From DASUTB01 sp036374835 (GTDB lineage Bacteria > Actinomycetota > Actinomycetes > Jiangellales > Jiangellaceae), in assembly GCA_036374835.1 (NCBI GenBank), contig DASUTB010000085.1:1-58318 (forward strand): a DNA stretch of 58,318 nucleotides. The letters are read 5' to 3'. Below the pieces are notes generated by a model. The model saw only the letters and a list, made by a program, of their open reading frames with translations. It searched no databases and was not told the DNA's origin. The translations under genes and the position numbers were made by a program. This document shows, piece by piece, positions 1 through 8,303 of this stretch. Position 1 is the stretch's first letter; every line of letters starts with the position of its first letter.

Positions 1-13
1 ACGAGGACGATAA

Positions 14-598
14 GTGGCCGATCTTTGGGCTGCAATCACGCTTAGCTTCGGCGTGATCTTCGTTGCCGAACTCGGCGACAAGTCACAACTGATGGCATTG
101 ACGTTCGCGAGCCGCTACCGGCCATGGACGGTGCTCGCCGCAATATCCGTGGCAACTGCGGCGATCATGGCGGTGTCGGTCGGGTTGGGCACCGCGTTCA
201 GCGAGGTACTGCCCACCGAGGTGATCCGCGTCGTGGCGGCGCTGGCGTTCTTCGGCTTCGCCGCGTGGACGCTCTGGAGCGGCGACGACGGCGACGACCG
301 CGAGGATTCGGCCGACGTGACAACGAAGAGCCGAGCCGCGTTCTGGACCGTCGGCGGTGCGTTCTTCCTGGCCGAATTCGGCGACAAGACGATGCTGGCG
401 ACCGTCACCCTCGCCACGCAATACGGCTGGTTGGGAGTCTGGCTCGGCGCCACGCTCGGCATGGTCACCGTGGACGCCATCGCGATCATTGTGGGACACC
501 GAATCGGTGTCCGGCTGCCCGAGCGCGCCGTCCGGTACGGCGCGGCGGCGCTGTTCGCGATCGTCGGTGCCTGGCTGCTCGTCGAAGCCCTCATCTAG
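14..598 (+). CDS. GDT1/TMEM165 (UPF0016) family cation exporter, probable Mn2+ efflux
   Basis: A 194-residue, almost entirely hydrophobic protein with the two signature motifs of the family: ELGDKS at residues 19-24 and EFGDKT at 121-126. Each lies in the first helix of one half of an internal duplication, with an acidic loop (about 90-105) between the halves. In this family the Glu and Asp of the two motifs form the cation site, and characterised bacterial members export Mn2+ (established knowledge). The start is GTG at 14. Too little upstream sequence is in the window to judge the promoter. Transport as the role is secure; the ion is inferred from the family. Confidence 0.9.
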   Translation: MADLWAAITLSFGVIFVAELGDKSQLMALTFASRYRPWTVLAAISVATAAIMAVSVGLGTAFSEVLPTEVIRVVAALAFFGFAAWTLWSGDDGDDREDSADVTTKSRAAFWTVGGAFFLAEFGDKTMLATVTLATQYGWLGVWLGATLGMVTVDAIAIIVGHRIGVRLPERAVRYGAAALFAIVGAWLLVEALI

Positions 599-628
599 CC
601 CGGATGCGTGCTGCGGTCATACAGTGGG

Positions 629-1201
629 CTATCCGGCGAGGATACGCGGCACGCTTCGCACCGAGAGCACGATGCGAGCGCAGCTGGCCGGGATGGCCAT
701 TGCCATGGGCCAGGTCAACACCGGTGCGACCAGCGCGACAGTGGCGAGCATCGCCGCGTCAAGCAGGACTAGGATCCCGCACGCCGGCCCGGCCAGCCTG
801 GTCCGCGCGTAGCTTCGGCTCAGGACGACGGCGACCAGGACGGCCGCGACGCCGACGAGGGCAGCACCGAAAGCCAGCGCGACGCCGATCGGGATCTGCC
901 AGGTCCAGGCTTGCGCGCTGGCCAGCGAAGTCCCCCACAGCACGGCGAACAGGGGCCCGGTGGCCAGCAGGGCGAGCGCAGCCCGCCGGCCCGGCGACTG
1001 CCGCGTGAACTCCGAGGCGACCTGCTCGGGACGGCCGAACTCGGCGACGGCGGCGGCCGCAGCAGCGGCGGGGCTTGTTCCGAGCCGCCGGTAGTGCTCG
1101 AAGGTCTCCTCGAGTCCGTCCGCGAGCTCGGCTACGGTGTCAGCCGGTAGCCGGCGCGCCAGGTCGGACACGTAGGCGGCGATCAAGGCGTGGCCGGCCA
1201 T
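629..1201 (-). CDS. Membrane protein with N-terminal HAAS/DUF1700-like domain, partner of PadR
   Basis: A 190-residue protein. Residues 1-65 form a helical domain resembling the HAAS/permease-prefix domain (a pattern like 'YVSDLARRLP...VAEFGRPEQVA'). About four transmembrane helices follow in residues 70-190. The ATG at 1201 is chosen because GAGGGAGA lies just upstream and because the frame overlaps the end of the PadR gene by 19 bases, showing translational coupling. HAAS-type proteins typically sit behind PadR genes and are thought to work with them in regulating neighbouring exporters (family knowledge). Here the pair is divergent from a DrrAB-like ABC exporter. The exact function is not known. 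Confidence 0.8.
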   Translation of the reverse strand: MAGHALIAAYVSDLARRLPADTVAELADGLEETFEHYRRLGTSPAAAAAAAVAEFGRPEQVASEFTRQSPGRRAALALLATGPLFAVLWGTSLASAQAWTWQIPIGVALAFGAALVGVAAVLVAVVLSRSYARTRLAGPACGILVLLDAAMLATVALVAPVLTWPMAMAIPASCARIVLSVRSVPRILAG

Positions 1202-1527
1202 GGGTCTCCCTCGAGGAGCGCCGTGACAGCACGGGCAAAACCACGCCAATTGGCGCGCTCACCGGCGAGTTTGCGACGACCCTCGTCGGTCAGTCGGTAG
1301 GTACGGCGGCGCCGCCCGTCGACCGTGGACCATGACCCCGCGAGTAACCCGGCCCGCTCCAGCCGGTGCAGCGCCGGATAGACGGTGCCGGTCGGCAGGT
1401 CGAAGCGACCACCGCTGCCGTCCCGCAGCGCTTCCCGAATCGCATAGCCGTGCCGCGGCCCGTCCGCCATGGTGGCGAGCAGCAGCACATCGAGGTGACC
1501 TTTCAGGGCTTGTGCATCGGTCGCCAT
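1183..1527 (-). CDS. PadR family transcriptional regulator
   Basis: A 114-residue winged-helix repressor. The core runs 'HLDVLLLATMADG...GYAIREAL' at residues 10-35, then the wing with 'TGTVYPALHRLERAGLL' near 47-62 and 'RRRTYRLTDEGRR'. It belongs to the short PadR-s2 type. It is transcribed away from the DrrA-like gene at 1587 and is co-translated with the HAAS-type membrane protein. Regulators placed this way usually repress the adjacent exporter until a small hydrophobic ligand binds. An imperfect palindrome fills the 59-base divergent region and is the likely operator. Confidence 0.9.
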   Translation of the reverse strand: MATDAQALKGHLDVLLLATMADGPRHGYAIREALRDGSGGRFDLPTGTVYPALHRLERAGLLAGSWSTVDGRRRRTYRLTDEGRRKLAGERANWRGFARAVTALLEGDPWPATP

Positions 1528-1530
1528 AAG

Positions 1531-1572
1531 TAGCTATGCTACCTGATAGCGGATAGGTAGTAATGCTAGCTA
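1531..1572. promoter_or_regulatory. Nested inverted repeats between padR and drrA-like gene, candidate PadR operator
   Basis: Two nested inverted repeats occupy the divergent promoter region. TAGCTA at 1531-1536 pairs with TAGCTA (self-palindromic) at 1567-1572, and TACCT at 1540-1544 pairs with AGGTA at 1555-1559. The region is much richer in A/T than its surroundings. Its position covers both start regions, so one bound PadR dimer could control both directions. Binding is inferred. Confidence 0.5.
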
Positions 1573-1586
1573 TCGGGAGGTGGATG

Positions 1587-2561
1587 ATGCCCGATCCGGC
1601 GATCGTGGCTGAGGGACTGGTGAAACGGTTCGGGTCGGTCGAGGCGCTGAACGGCATCGACCTGGAGGTCTCCGCCGGGACCGTGCTGGGGCTGCTCGGC
1701 CCGAACGGCGCCGGCAAGACCACCGTGGTGCGGATTCTGGCGACACTCCTGTCACCGGACTCCGGAACGGCCCGAGTCGCCGGGCTTGATGTTGTCACCC
1801 AGGTGGCGGCGGTCCGCGAGGTGATCGGGCTGTCCGGACAGTACGCCGCGGTTGACGGCTACCTGACCGGCCGGGAGAACCTGCGGATGATCGGTCGGCT
1901 ATCCGGGCTCGGCCGCGGGCAGGCCCGACGACGTGCGGACGAGCTGCTGGACACGTTCGGCCTGATCGCGGCAGCCGACCGGGCAGCCGGTGGATACTCC
2001 GGCGGTATGCGCCGGCGGTTGGATGTCGCCGCGAGCCTGGTCACCCGACCGGCAGTGTTGTTTCTGGATGAACCGACCACCGGGCTCGACCTGCACGGAC
2101 GACTCGGCCTCTGGCATCTGATATCCGAGCTGGCCGGGCAGGGGACGACCGTCCTGTTGACCACGCAGTATCTGGAGGAGGCCGACCGGCTCGCCGATGC
2201 CATCGTGGTGCTGGACGCCGGTCGCGTGATCGCCGGCGGCACGGCGGACGAACTGAAGGCGCGCGCAGGCGGCGACCGGCTCGAGCTCGAAGCAGCGCCC
2301 GGGTCTGATCCGAACGCACTCGCGGCGGCGGTCGCCGATCTCGGCTCTGGACCCCCTACGACCGACCTGGCCGCCGGGCGTGTCGTGGTGCCGGTCGAGC
2401 AGGGAGCCCCGGTGCTGGCGCAACTGGCCGCCGCCGTATCCGCCGCGGGTCTCGAGTTGGCCGGCGCGGCGATCCGTCGACCGTCGCTTGACGACGTGTT
2501 CCTCACCTTGACCGGGCAACCGGCGTCCTTCGAAGCCGAGATCGGAGGCGAGCGATGCTAA
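1587..2561 (+). CDS. DrrA-type ABC transporter ATP-binding protein
   Basis: A 324-residue ATPase of the daunorubicin-resistance (DrrA) family. It has Walker A GPNGAGKTT near residue 38, the signature YSGGMRRRLDVAASL near 136, and Walker B VLFLDEPTTGLD, followed by a C-terminal domain of about 100 residues typical of DrrA. Two adjacent ATGs (1584, 1587) exist; 1587 is preferred because GGAGG at 1576-1580 then has a 6-base spacing. Its stop overlaps the start of the permease gene at 2555. With the permease it should form a two-component exporter for a hydrophobic drug or lipid. The substrate cannot be told. Confidence 0.93.
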   Translation: MPDPAIVAEGLVKRFGSVEALNGIDLEVSAGTVLGLLGPNGAGKTTVVRILATLLSPDSGTARVAGLDVVTQVAAVREVIGLSGQYAAVDGYLTGRENLRMIGRLSGLGRGQARRRADELLDTFGLIAAADRAAGGYSGGMRRRLDVAASLVTRPAVLFLDEPTTGLDLHGRLGLWHLISELAGQGTTVLLTTQYLEEADRLADAIVVLDAGRVIAGGTADELKARAGGDRLELEAAPGSDPNALAAAVADLGSGPPTTDLAAGRVVVPVEQGAPVLAQLAAAVSAAGLELAGAAIRRPSLDDVFLTLTGQPASFEAEIGGERC

Positions 2562-3316
2562 CGTCCGACGTCGTCGTGATCACCACTCGCAATCTGCGCC
2601 GCCTCGTCCGAGTGCCGACGTTGATCGCCTTCGCGACGGTCCAGCCGGTGCTGTTCGTCCTGCTGTTCACCTACACCTTCGGCGGTGCGATCGACCCACC
2701 TGGCGTGCAGAGCTACATCGACTATCTACTGCCGGGCATAGTCGTGTTGTCGATCGCCTTCGGCGCGTCCCAAACCGGCGTCGCGATCGCCGATGACCTG
2801 GCCACCGGGATGATCGACCGGTTCCGGGCGCTGCCGATGGCTCGGTCGGCTGTGCTCGCGGGCCGGGCGGTAGCCGATGCGATCCGCAACCTGTTCGTCC
2901 TGGCCCTCATGACCGGCGTTGCGTACCTGATCGGTTTCCGCTTTCACGGCGGCGCCGGCGCCGCGGTAGCCGCCATCGGGTTGGCCCTGCTGGTGGGTGT
3001 CGCGTTCTCGTGGGCCAACGCGCTCGTCGGCCTGCTCGTCCGCGACGCCGAAGCGTCCGGGCTGGCCGGCCTGCTGGTGGTCATCCCGCTGGTATTCACC
3101 AGCTCCACATTTGTTCCGGTCGCCACGATGCCCGGCTGGCTGCAGACGTTCGCCGAGGTCAACCCGATCACTGCCACCGTCGACGCGCTAAGGTCGCTCA
3201 CCCTCGGCGACCCCAGCGCCGGGACCGTGTGGCCGGCAGTGGCGTGGATCGGCGTCATGCTGGCGGTCACCATGCCGGCCGCCGCCGTCCGCTACCGTCG
3301 AACCACCGCCGGGTGA
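2555..3316 (+). CDS. DrrB-type ABC transporter permease
   Basis: A 253-residue membrane protein of the ABC-2/DrrB family with six predicted helices. It includes the typical motif region 'LPGIVVLSIAFGASQTGVAIADDLATGMIDRFRALPMAR' (about residues 60-100) and the late 'FTSSTFVPVATMPGWLQTFAEVNPITATVDALR' segment. It begins seven bases before the stop of the ATPase gene, so the two are translationally coupled. The gene pair is the probable target of the divergent PadR regulator. Confidence 0.92.
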   Translation: MLTSDVVVITTRNLRRLVRVPTLIAFATVQPVLFVLLFTYTFGGAIDPPGVQSYIDYLLPGIVVLSIAFGASQTGVAIADDLATGMIDRFRALPMARSAVLAGRAVADAIRNLFVLALMTGVAYLIGFRFHGGAGAAVAAIGLALLVGVAFSWANALVGLLVRDAEASGLAGLLVVIPLVFTSSTFVPVATMPGWLQTFAEVNPITATVDALRSLTLGDPSAGTVWPAVAWIGVMLAVTMPAAAVRYRRTTAG

Positions 3317-3322
3317 CCGGCG

Positions 3323-4939
3323 ATGTCCGATCAGGTGGATGTCCTGGTTGTCGGCGCCGGCCCGACCGGCCTCGCCCTGGCCGCGCAGCTGCACCGGTAC
3401 GGTGCCCGGTTCCGAATCGTCGATCGGTCTCAGGACCGAGTACACGAGTCGCGCGCGCTGGCCGTCCAGCCGCGCACCCTCGAGGTCCTGGCCGGCCTGG
3501 GTGTCACTGAGGCCATGGTCGAAGCCGGCAACCATGCCGTCCGGCTGCAGCTGCATGCCGGCGGCCGGACGGTGCCGGTGCAGCTGTTCGATTTCGGCGT
3601 TGACGACACGGCCTACCCGTACCTGCTCTTCTTGTCCCAGGCTGAGACCGAGCGCATCCTCAGCAACCACCTCACCCGCCAAGGAGTCGCACTTGAGCGC
3701 GGGGTGGAGCTCTGCGAGCTTAACCGGGCCGACGACACATCGACGTGCGTGCTGCGGCACCGGGACGGGCGCGAGGAGATCGTCCGAGCGGATTACGTGG
3801 TTGGCTGCGACGGCGCGCACAGCACGGTTCGCGAGCAGGCCGAGATCGCATTCGAGGGCATGGCATATCCGCAGACGTTCGTGCTGGCCGACGTCGAGGC
3901 CGATGGAGTTGAGCCCGGCGCTGCGCACGCGTTCCTGGCGGCGCGCGGGATCCTGTTCTTCTTCCCGCTCGGATCGCCGGCAACCTGGCGAATAATCGCG
4001 ATGCGACCGCACTCGGACCACACGTCGGCCAACAGCCGGGTGACCCTTGACGAGGTCCAGGCGCTGGTCGAGGCCTACCCGCCTACAGCCGTGCGGCTGC
4101 GCGATCCGGTGTGGATGACCAACTTCCGGCTACACAACCGCGGCGCCGCGCGTTACCGGTCGGGACGGATCTTCCTCGCCGGGGATGCCGCGCACATCCA
4201 CAGTCCGGCCGGTGCGCAGGGCATGAACACCGGAGTTCAGGACGCGGTCAACTTGGGCTGGAAGCTGGCGCTCGTCACCACGGGTCGGGCCGATCCACGG
4301 TTGCTGGACACCTACGAAACCGAGCGCGCACCCGTCGGTCGGCGGGTGCTGCGGTTCACCGACCGCGCGTTCAATGCCGGTACCTCGACGAATCCACTCG
4401 TTCGGCTCGTTCGCGTCCGATTGGTACCGCGCCTGCTGCCGTTCGCCCTTCGGTTCCGGCGAGCCCGGACGGCCGGCTTGCGAACCGTATCCCAACTGGC
4501 GATCCACTATCGGCACAGCCGGCTGTCCGTCGGTGCCGTGAGCCCCTGGACGCGTGGCCCCAGGCCCGGAGACCGGCTGCCTGACGCACACATAACCCGG
4601 GACGGTGAGGTGGGGACGCTGCACGGCGCCGTCTCCGACCAGGGATTCCATGCCCTGCTGTGTGGGCCGGTGGGAGTGTGGCGCGCCGCTGCGGTAGCCG
4701 AGCTTGCCGAGCAGTTCGCCGGCGTACTCACCGTCCACTACCTGACCCGCGACCACGTTCCGGGCGTGCTGTACGACCATGCCGGGGAGGCGTCGCATCG
4801 CCTCAGGCTGCGCAACTCGATCCCGGTGCACTTCCTCGTCCGGCCCGACGGCCATATTGCGTACCGCGCACGCGGCACCGATATGGCCGGGCCAAATGCG
4901 TACCTCGAGCGCTGGCTGACGAGCACGGTGGCGCATTGA
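3323..4939 (+). CDS. FAD-dependent aromatic-ring monooxygenase (PheA/TfdB type)
   Basis: A 538-residue flavoprotein hydroxylase. Residues 8-24 hold the dinucleotide motif VGAGPTGLALAAQL. The DG motif VGCDGAHSTVR lies near 160, and the GD motif AGDAAHIHSPAGAQGMNTG near 285-305 closes the FAD site. The C-terminal 130 residues resemble the thioredoxin-like domain seen in phenol-hydroxylase and polyketide-tailoring members. Such enzymes use NAD(P)H and O2 to hydroxylate phenols or polyketide rings. It follows the DrrB gene by six bases and may be in the same operon, so a link between modification and export of an aromatic compound is possible but inferred. Confidence 0.88.
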   Translation: MSDQVDVLVVGAGPTGLALAAQLHRYGARFRIVDRSQDRVHESRALAVQPRTLEVLAGLGVTEAMVEAGNHAVRLQLHAGGRTVPVQLFDFGVDDTAYPYLLFLSQAETERILSNHLTRQGVALERGVELCELNRADDTSTCVLRHRDGREEIVRADYVVGCDGAHSTVREQAEIAFEGMAYPQTFVLADVEADGVEPGAAHAFLAARGILFFFPLGSPATWRIIAMRPHSDHTSANSRVTLDEVQALVEAYPPTAVRLRDPVWMTNFRLHNRGAARYRSGRIFLAGDAAHIHSPAGAQGMNTGVQDAVNLGWKLALVTTGRADPRLLDTYETERAPVGRRVLRFTDRAFNAGTSTNPLVRLVRVRLVPRLLPFALRFRRARTAGLRTVSQLAIHYRHSRLSVGAVSPWTRGPRPGDRLPDAHITRDGEVGTLHGAVSDQGFHALLCGPVGVWRAAAVAELAEQFAGVLTVHYLTRDHVPGVLYDHAGEASHRLRLRNSIPVHFLVRPDGHIAYRARGTDMAGPNAYLERWLTSTVAH

Positions 4940-4978
4940 TCGTCACGGCGCATCGCGACAACCCGGCGCTCCACAACC

Positions 4979-5677
4979 TCAGTCGCCGGTCTCGGCGCGG
5001 ACTCGGTCCGGATCGAGCACGGTGATGCGGCCGCGCGCGAGCCGGATCAGGCCGCGCTCGGCGAAGTCGCCGAGCACCTTGGTCGTGGTCTCGCGGGAGG
5101 TCCCGGCCAGCGCCGCGATCTGCTCGTGGGTCAACGCCACGACCGGACCGCGCGGCGACAGGGGCCGGCGCTGCCCGGCCACCGTCAGCAGCGTGCTGGC
5201 CACCCGCTCCGGAACGCTCTTGAACACACTCTCGGACAGCCGCCGCTCCATCTCGGCCAGGCGCCGGCCGAGAATCTCGGTGATCCGCGCCGCGATACGG
5301 ACGTCGGACAGCAGGAATTTATGGACGTCGGCCCTGCTCATCACGCAGACCACCGTCTGCTCCATGGCCTCGGCGAAGTTGTCGTACATGTGCTGGCCGA
5401 GCGTCACCATCTCGCCGAAAATCGTGCCCGGCGTGATGATCGCAGTTGTCAGCGCCCGGCCGTCCGCCGAGACCCGGAAGACCCGCACCCGGCCGCTCTT
5501 GAGAATGAACAGCGTCTCGACCGGGTTGTGCGGCGAGTAGAGCAGGTCGCCAGCGGCGTAGGTCTTCATCGGAGCGGCGGCGCCGATGGCGTCCATCTCG
5601 GCCTCGCTCAGGTCCTGGAAGATGTCGACCTCGGACATGCACCAGGCCTTGACCTCGGACGCTCCGACGTGCTCCAC
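4979..5677 (-). CDS. Crp/Fnr family transcriptional regulator, last gene of radical SAM operon
   Basis: A 232-residue regulator with an N-terminal cyclic-nucleotide-binding-like beta barrel (about residues 15-130, 'GDLLYSPHNPVETLFILKSGRVRVFRV'), a dimer helix (about 130-165), and a C-terminal winged helix with 'LTHEQIAALAGTSRETTTKVLGDFAERGLI'. GTG at 5677 is chosen because GAGGAGG lies eight bases upstream. An in-frame ATG at 5794 would add 39 residues with weaker codon bias and no clear ribosome site. It lacks the cluster of N-terminal cysteines of true Fnr; one Cys (in 'WCMSEVDIF') precedes the barrel. It lies downstream of the DUF3179 gene on the same strand and may regulate this operon or respond to its product. 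The effector is unknown. Confidence 0.85.
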   Translation of the reverse strand: MEHVGASEVKAWCMSEVDIFQDLSEAEMDAIGAAAPMKTYAAGDLLYSPHNPVETLFILKSGRVRVFRVSADGRALTTAIITPGTIFGEMVTLGQHMYDNFAEAMEQTVVCVMSRADVHKFLLSDVRIAARITEILGRRLAEMERRLSESVFKSVPERVASTLLTVAGQRRPLSPRGPVVALTHEQIAALAGTSRETTTKVLGDFAERGLIRLARGRITVLDPDRVRAETGD

Positions 5678-5834
5678 GTGCGCTTCCTCCTCGCGCCTGC
5701 CCGGCGCCCATGGCGGCGGTTGGCCGCCACGGTCGTCCCGATCGAGGGAATCCAGGCCCTCGATCAGACAGTACCTCTCATCGCTGCTGGTCATCAGTGT
5801 CCCACCGCCCGCCTTCGACTTTCGCGCCCTTGGC

Positions 5835-7067
5835 CTAACCGCCGATGATCCGGGTGTCCGGGTCGGCTGGTAGCCAGGTCAGCCAGAACGTGTCGATGAA
5901 CGGACGTTCGTCCAGCCGTTCGCCTTCGAGCGGACCGTCGACCGCGCGGCCGAAGATGTCCCACGTCGAGCCGGTCTGCTCGTCGGTGAACATGTCGCCG
6001 TCCTTGCTGAACGTCAGCTCCTCACCCTCGACCGTGGGGTCGAACACGGCGACCGTACCGATGTCGCTGCCGCCGGACACCGAACCGGCTTCGAGTGCGG
6101 ACGCCTGCCCGTCGGCATGGAATGCCACGAGCGGTTCGCCGTCGAGCGTCTCGGTGAGCACACCTGCCTCGGCGAGATCACTGCGGACGATCGTCACGCT
6201 CTCGTCCTGCCCGTGCACGCCGATCACCCGCTCCATGGGCGGCAGCCTGTCGTCGTCCTCGGTGGAGCCGAAGGCGGGGTCCCGGTTCGGATCCGTGTCC
6301 AGACCGGCGTACGGGTTGGCTCCGTAGTCCCGGCTGTGGCCGGTGTCGCGCGAGAGCACCCAGCCATCGGGATGAGCTTCGCGGAAGTCGGCCCAGCCGA
6401 CCGGCGAGATCGGAATGAAGTCCAGCTGCGTACCCGTCATCACACCGACCGCAGCCTCGCCGGTCAACTGCGGCCACAGCGACTCGGTCTGCCGGTCGTA
6501 CATCACGAGGTTGCTGGCGTGCAGCCGGCCGGACGTCCCGAAGTCGAGCACCCGGTCGCCGACCCGTCGGTCGAACGCAACACCGGAGTTGCACAGCGGG
6601 CAGTACGTCGCGGCGATCGGCACGTCGCCGACGGTGTCGTTGACGATCTCGTGCCACATCATCACCCGGAACGGGTAGGCACGCGCGTCACCGTTGATCT
6701 CGACGGCGAGGACGGCCTCGGTGTCTTCCAGCCAGTTCACGTCCTCGACCTTTTCGAACTTCGGCTCGTCGATGGCCGGGATGCCGTCCGGCGGAGGACC
6801 GCCCGACATGATGTCGGCCGTGTCGAGCAGCGGCTCGGGGAACTCGGGGTTGTTCATGTCGTCCAGCGCGGACGGGACGTCCTCCTTGGGACTGTTCTCG
6901 GCCTGAGGCAGCTCCACCGGATCCGGTGCATCCTCGGCGGGCTCGGTCTGCTCGTCGGCCGGCTCGGCATCACCCGCCTCCGGCGAATCCGATGTTCCGT
7001 CCGAACTGCATGCGGCCAGGACGAGCATCAGGATCGCCGGGCCGGCCACCCAACTCTGCTCTCGCAC
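5835..7067 (-). CDS. DUF3179 domain lipoprotein
   Basis: A 410-residue exported protein. A hydrophobic leader ends in the lipobox VLAAC (Cys20). An acidic, Ser/Pro/Glu-rich linker follows (about 21-70), then a DUF3179 domain containing the hallmark TYCPLCNSG motif, the 'FGTSGRLHASNLVMYDRQTESLWPQ' segment and 'VLSRDTGHSRDYG'. DUF3179 proteins have no established biochemical role; the conserved CPLC pair suggests metal or disulfide chemistry outside the membrane. GTG at 7067 is the likely start, with 7049 possible. It is the fourth gene of the radical SAM operon, which suggests an extracytoplasmic partner for that pathway (inference). Confidence 0.85.
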   Translation of the reverse strand: MREQSWVAGPAILMLVLAACSSDGTSDSPEAGDAEPADEQTEPAEDAPDPVELPQAENSPKEDVPSALDDMNNPEFPEPLLDTADIMSGGPPPDGIPAIDEPKFEKVEDVNWLEDTEAVLAVEINGDARAYPFRVMMWHEIVNDTVGDVPIAATYCPLCNSGVAFDRRVGDRVLDFGTSGRLHASNLVMYDRQTESLWPQLTGEAAVGVMTGTQLDFIPISPVGWADFREAHPDGWVLSRDTGHSRDYGANPYAGLDTDPNRDPAFGSTEDDDRLPPMERVIGVHGQDESVTIVRSDLAEAGVLTETLDGEPLVAFHADGQASALEAGSVSGGSDIGTVAVFDPTVEGEELTFSKDGDMFTDEQTGSTWDIFGRAVDGPLEGERLDERPFIDTFWLTWLPADPDTRIIGG

Positions 7068-7126
7068 AATGCCAAGCTCGCACGAGGCCGGGCGATGTTC
7101 GGTGAGCTGGCTCACACCGAGCTGAG

Positions 7127-7492
7127 TTATGCGAACGTGCCGAGCCAGGTCGTCACCGCGTACAGCAGCCCGTACGTCACAGCGGCAACCCCAAGCACGC
7201 CGAGCAACCGCCACCGCACCGACCGCACGCCGGCCACGCTGCAGGCATTGCGCCGGCGCAGCGCCAGCCACACCAGAAGCAGGAGCACGGCCAACCCGGC
7301 CAGCCGGAACCACCAGGCGTAGTTGTCGTAAAGGTCTGTTGCCCAGACGAAGGCCGTCCCGGCGCTCACGATGCCAAGCAGCGCCAGTACGGTCGGTCCG
7401 ACACAGCACAGAATCCCGACCAGGCCACCGACGAAGCCGATCCGTCCGACGGGTAGATCAGCGACGCGCTTGTTCGATGGTGCTTGCGCCAC
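7127..7492 (-). CDS. MerT-like small membrane protein with vicinal cysteine pair
   Basis: A 121-residue protein with three predicted helices (about 17-42, 60-79, 94-113). The first helix carries GILCCVGPTVLALLG with Cys29-Cys30, which is the arrangement of the mercuric-ion transporter MerT/MerC families. Only one Cys (Cys84) is in the cytoplasmic loop where MerT has a pair. The GTG start is firmly set by a near-perfect Shine-Dalgarno, AAGGAGGTGA, at the proper distance. The start lies 35 bases inside the methyltransferase gene. A thiophilic metal or metalloid substrate is likely by family; no merA, merR or merP is nearby, so mercury resistance itself is not supported. Confidence 0.75.
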   Translation of the reverse strand: MAQAPSNKRVADLPVGRIGFVGGLVGILCCVGPTVLALLGIVSAGTAFVWATDLYDNYAWWFRLAGLAVLLLLVWLALRRRNACSVAGVRSVRWRLLGVLGVAAVTYGLLYAVTTWLGTFA

Positions 7493-8303
7493 GAGAGTTC
7501 ACCTCCTTCGTCACAGCCGCCGGTTCGGCGATCAACAATGCGTACCCCAGAACGCCGTCGGCCAATGCCTGTCGAGCCGCGCCGATCACTGGTTCGGCCT
7601 GCCTGAAGTCCAGGCCCACCGCCTCGGCTCGGGCCCGCGCCGTCAAGCGCACGATGGTGAGCCGCGCCTCGATCTGATCGATCATCCGGGCCATCGCGCC
7701 GTCGTGCCGCTCGGCCGTCACGACACGCAACCCGGCCCTCGCGAGCAGTTCGGCGTATTCGTCGGTCGGCCGGGCATCGGCGATGCAGGCGACCCGCCCG
7801 ATCACCGTGGACAGCTCGGCCGGCAGTGCGGCCGGGTCGGCGACGACGTCCGTGATGCCCAACCGGCCATGGGGACGGAGCACACGCGCAAACTCGGCAG
7901 CCGCGGTGGCCTTGTCGGGGAATGTGCAGAAAGCACACTCACTGACGACCGCGTCGAAGCTGTCATCGGGGTACGGCAGCTGCTCGGCATCACCGACGGC
8001 GAACGACACGCGGTCGGCCAGATCCGCACCCGACGCGGCGCCGGTCGCCAACGCGACGTTCGCCGGCGACAGGTCGACGCCATCGACGCGCGCTTCGTAC
8101 TCGCGGGCGAGCAGCAGCGCCGTCGTCCCACGCCCCGCCGCGACGTCGAGCACGCACTCTCCGGGGCGCAGAACGAGCTCCGTCGCGAGCCGCCGGGTAA
8201 GGGCCGTCCCGCCGGGGTGATACGAGTCGCCGAGCAGCAGCGTCGCGAGGTCAGAGCCGTATGCGTCAGCACAGCACGCTTTGATCTCGTCGGAACCGGT
8301 CAT
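7458..8303 (-). CDS. ArsM-like SAM-dependent methyltransferase
   Basis: A 281-residue class I methyltransferase with motif I VLDVAAGRGT at 51-60. Its cysteines recall arsenite methyltransferase: Cys10-Cys11 near the N terminus, Cys123 in SECAFCTFPDK (aligning with the SNCVxNLxPDK block of ArsM) and Cys173 in RVACIADA. The 50-residue gap between Cys123 and Cys173 equals that between the As-binding Cys174 and Cys224 of CmArsM (established knowledge). It overlaps the stop of the radical SAM gene by four bases and has GGGAGG upstream of its ATG. A metalloid or thiol-bound methyl acceptor is inferred; a different acceptor in a lipid or peptide pathway remains possible. Confidence 0.78.
   Translation of the reverse strand: MTGSDEIKACCADAYGSDLATLLLGDSYHPGGTALTRRLATELVLRPGECVLDVAAGRGTTALLLAREYEARVDGVDLSPANVALATGAASGADLADRVSFAVGDAEQLPYPDDSFDAVVSECAFCTFPDKATAAAEFARVLRPHGRLGITDVVADPAALPAELSTVIGRVACIADARPTDEYAELLARAGLRVVTAERHDGAMARMIDQIEARLTIVRLTARARAEAVGLDFRQAEPVIGAARQALADGVLGYALLIAEPAAVTKEVNSRGASTIEQARR

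Noticed and set aside
5678..5794. Longer N terminus for the Crp/Fnr protein of the radical SAM operon (ATG at 5794).
   Set aside because: Weaker codon bias and no ribosome site, while GAGGAGG stands before GTG 5677. It is kept as an alternative only.
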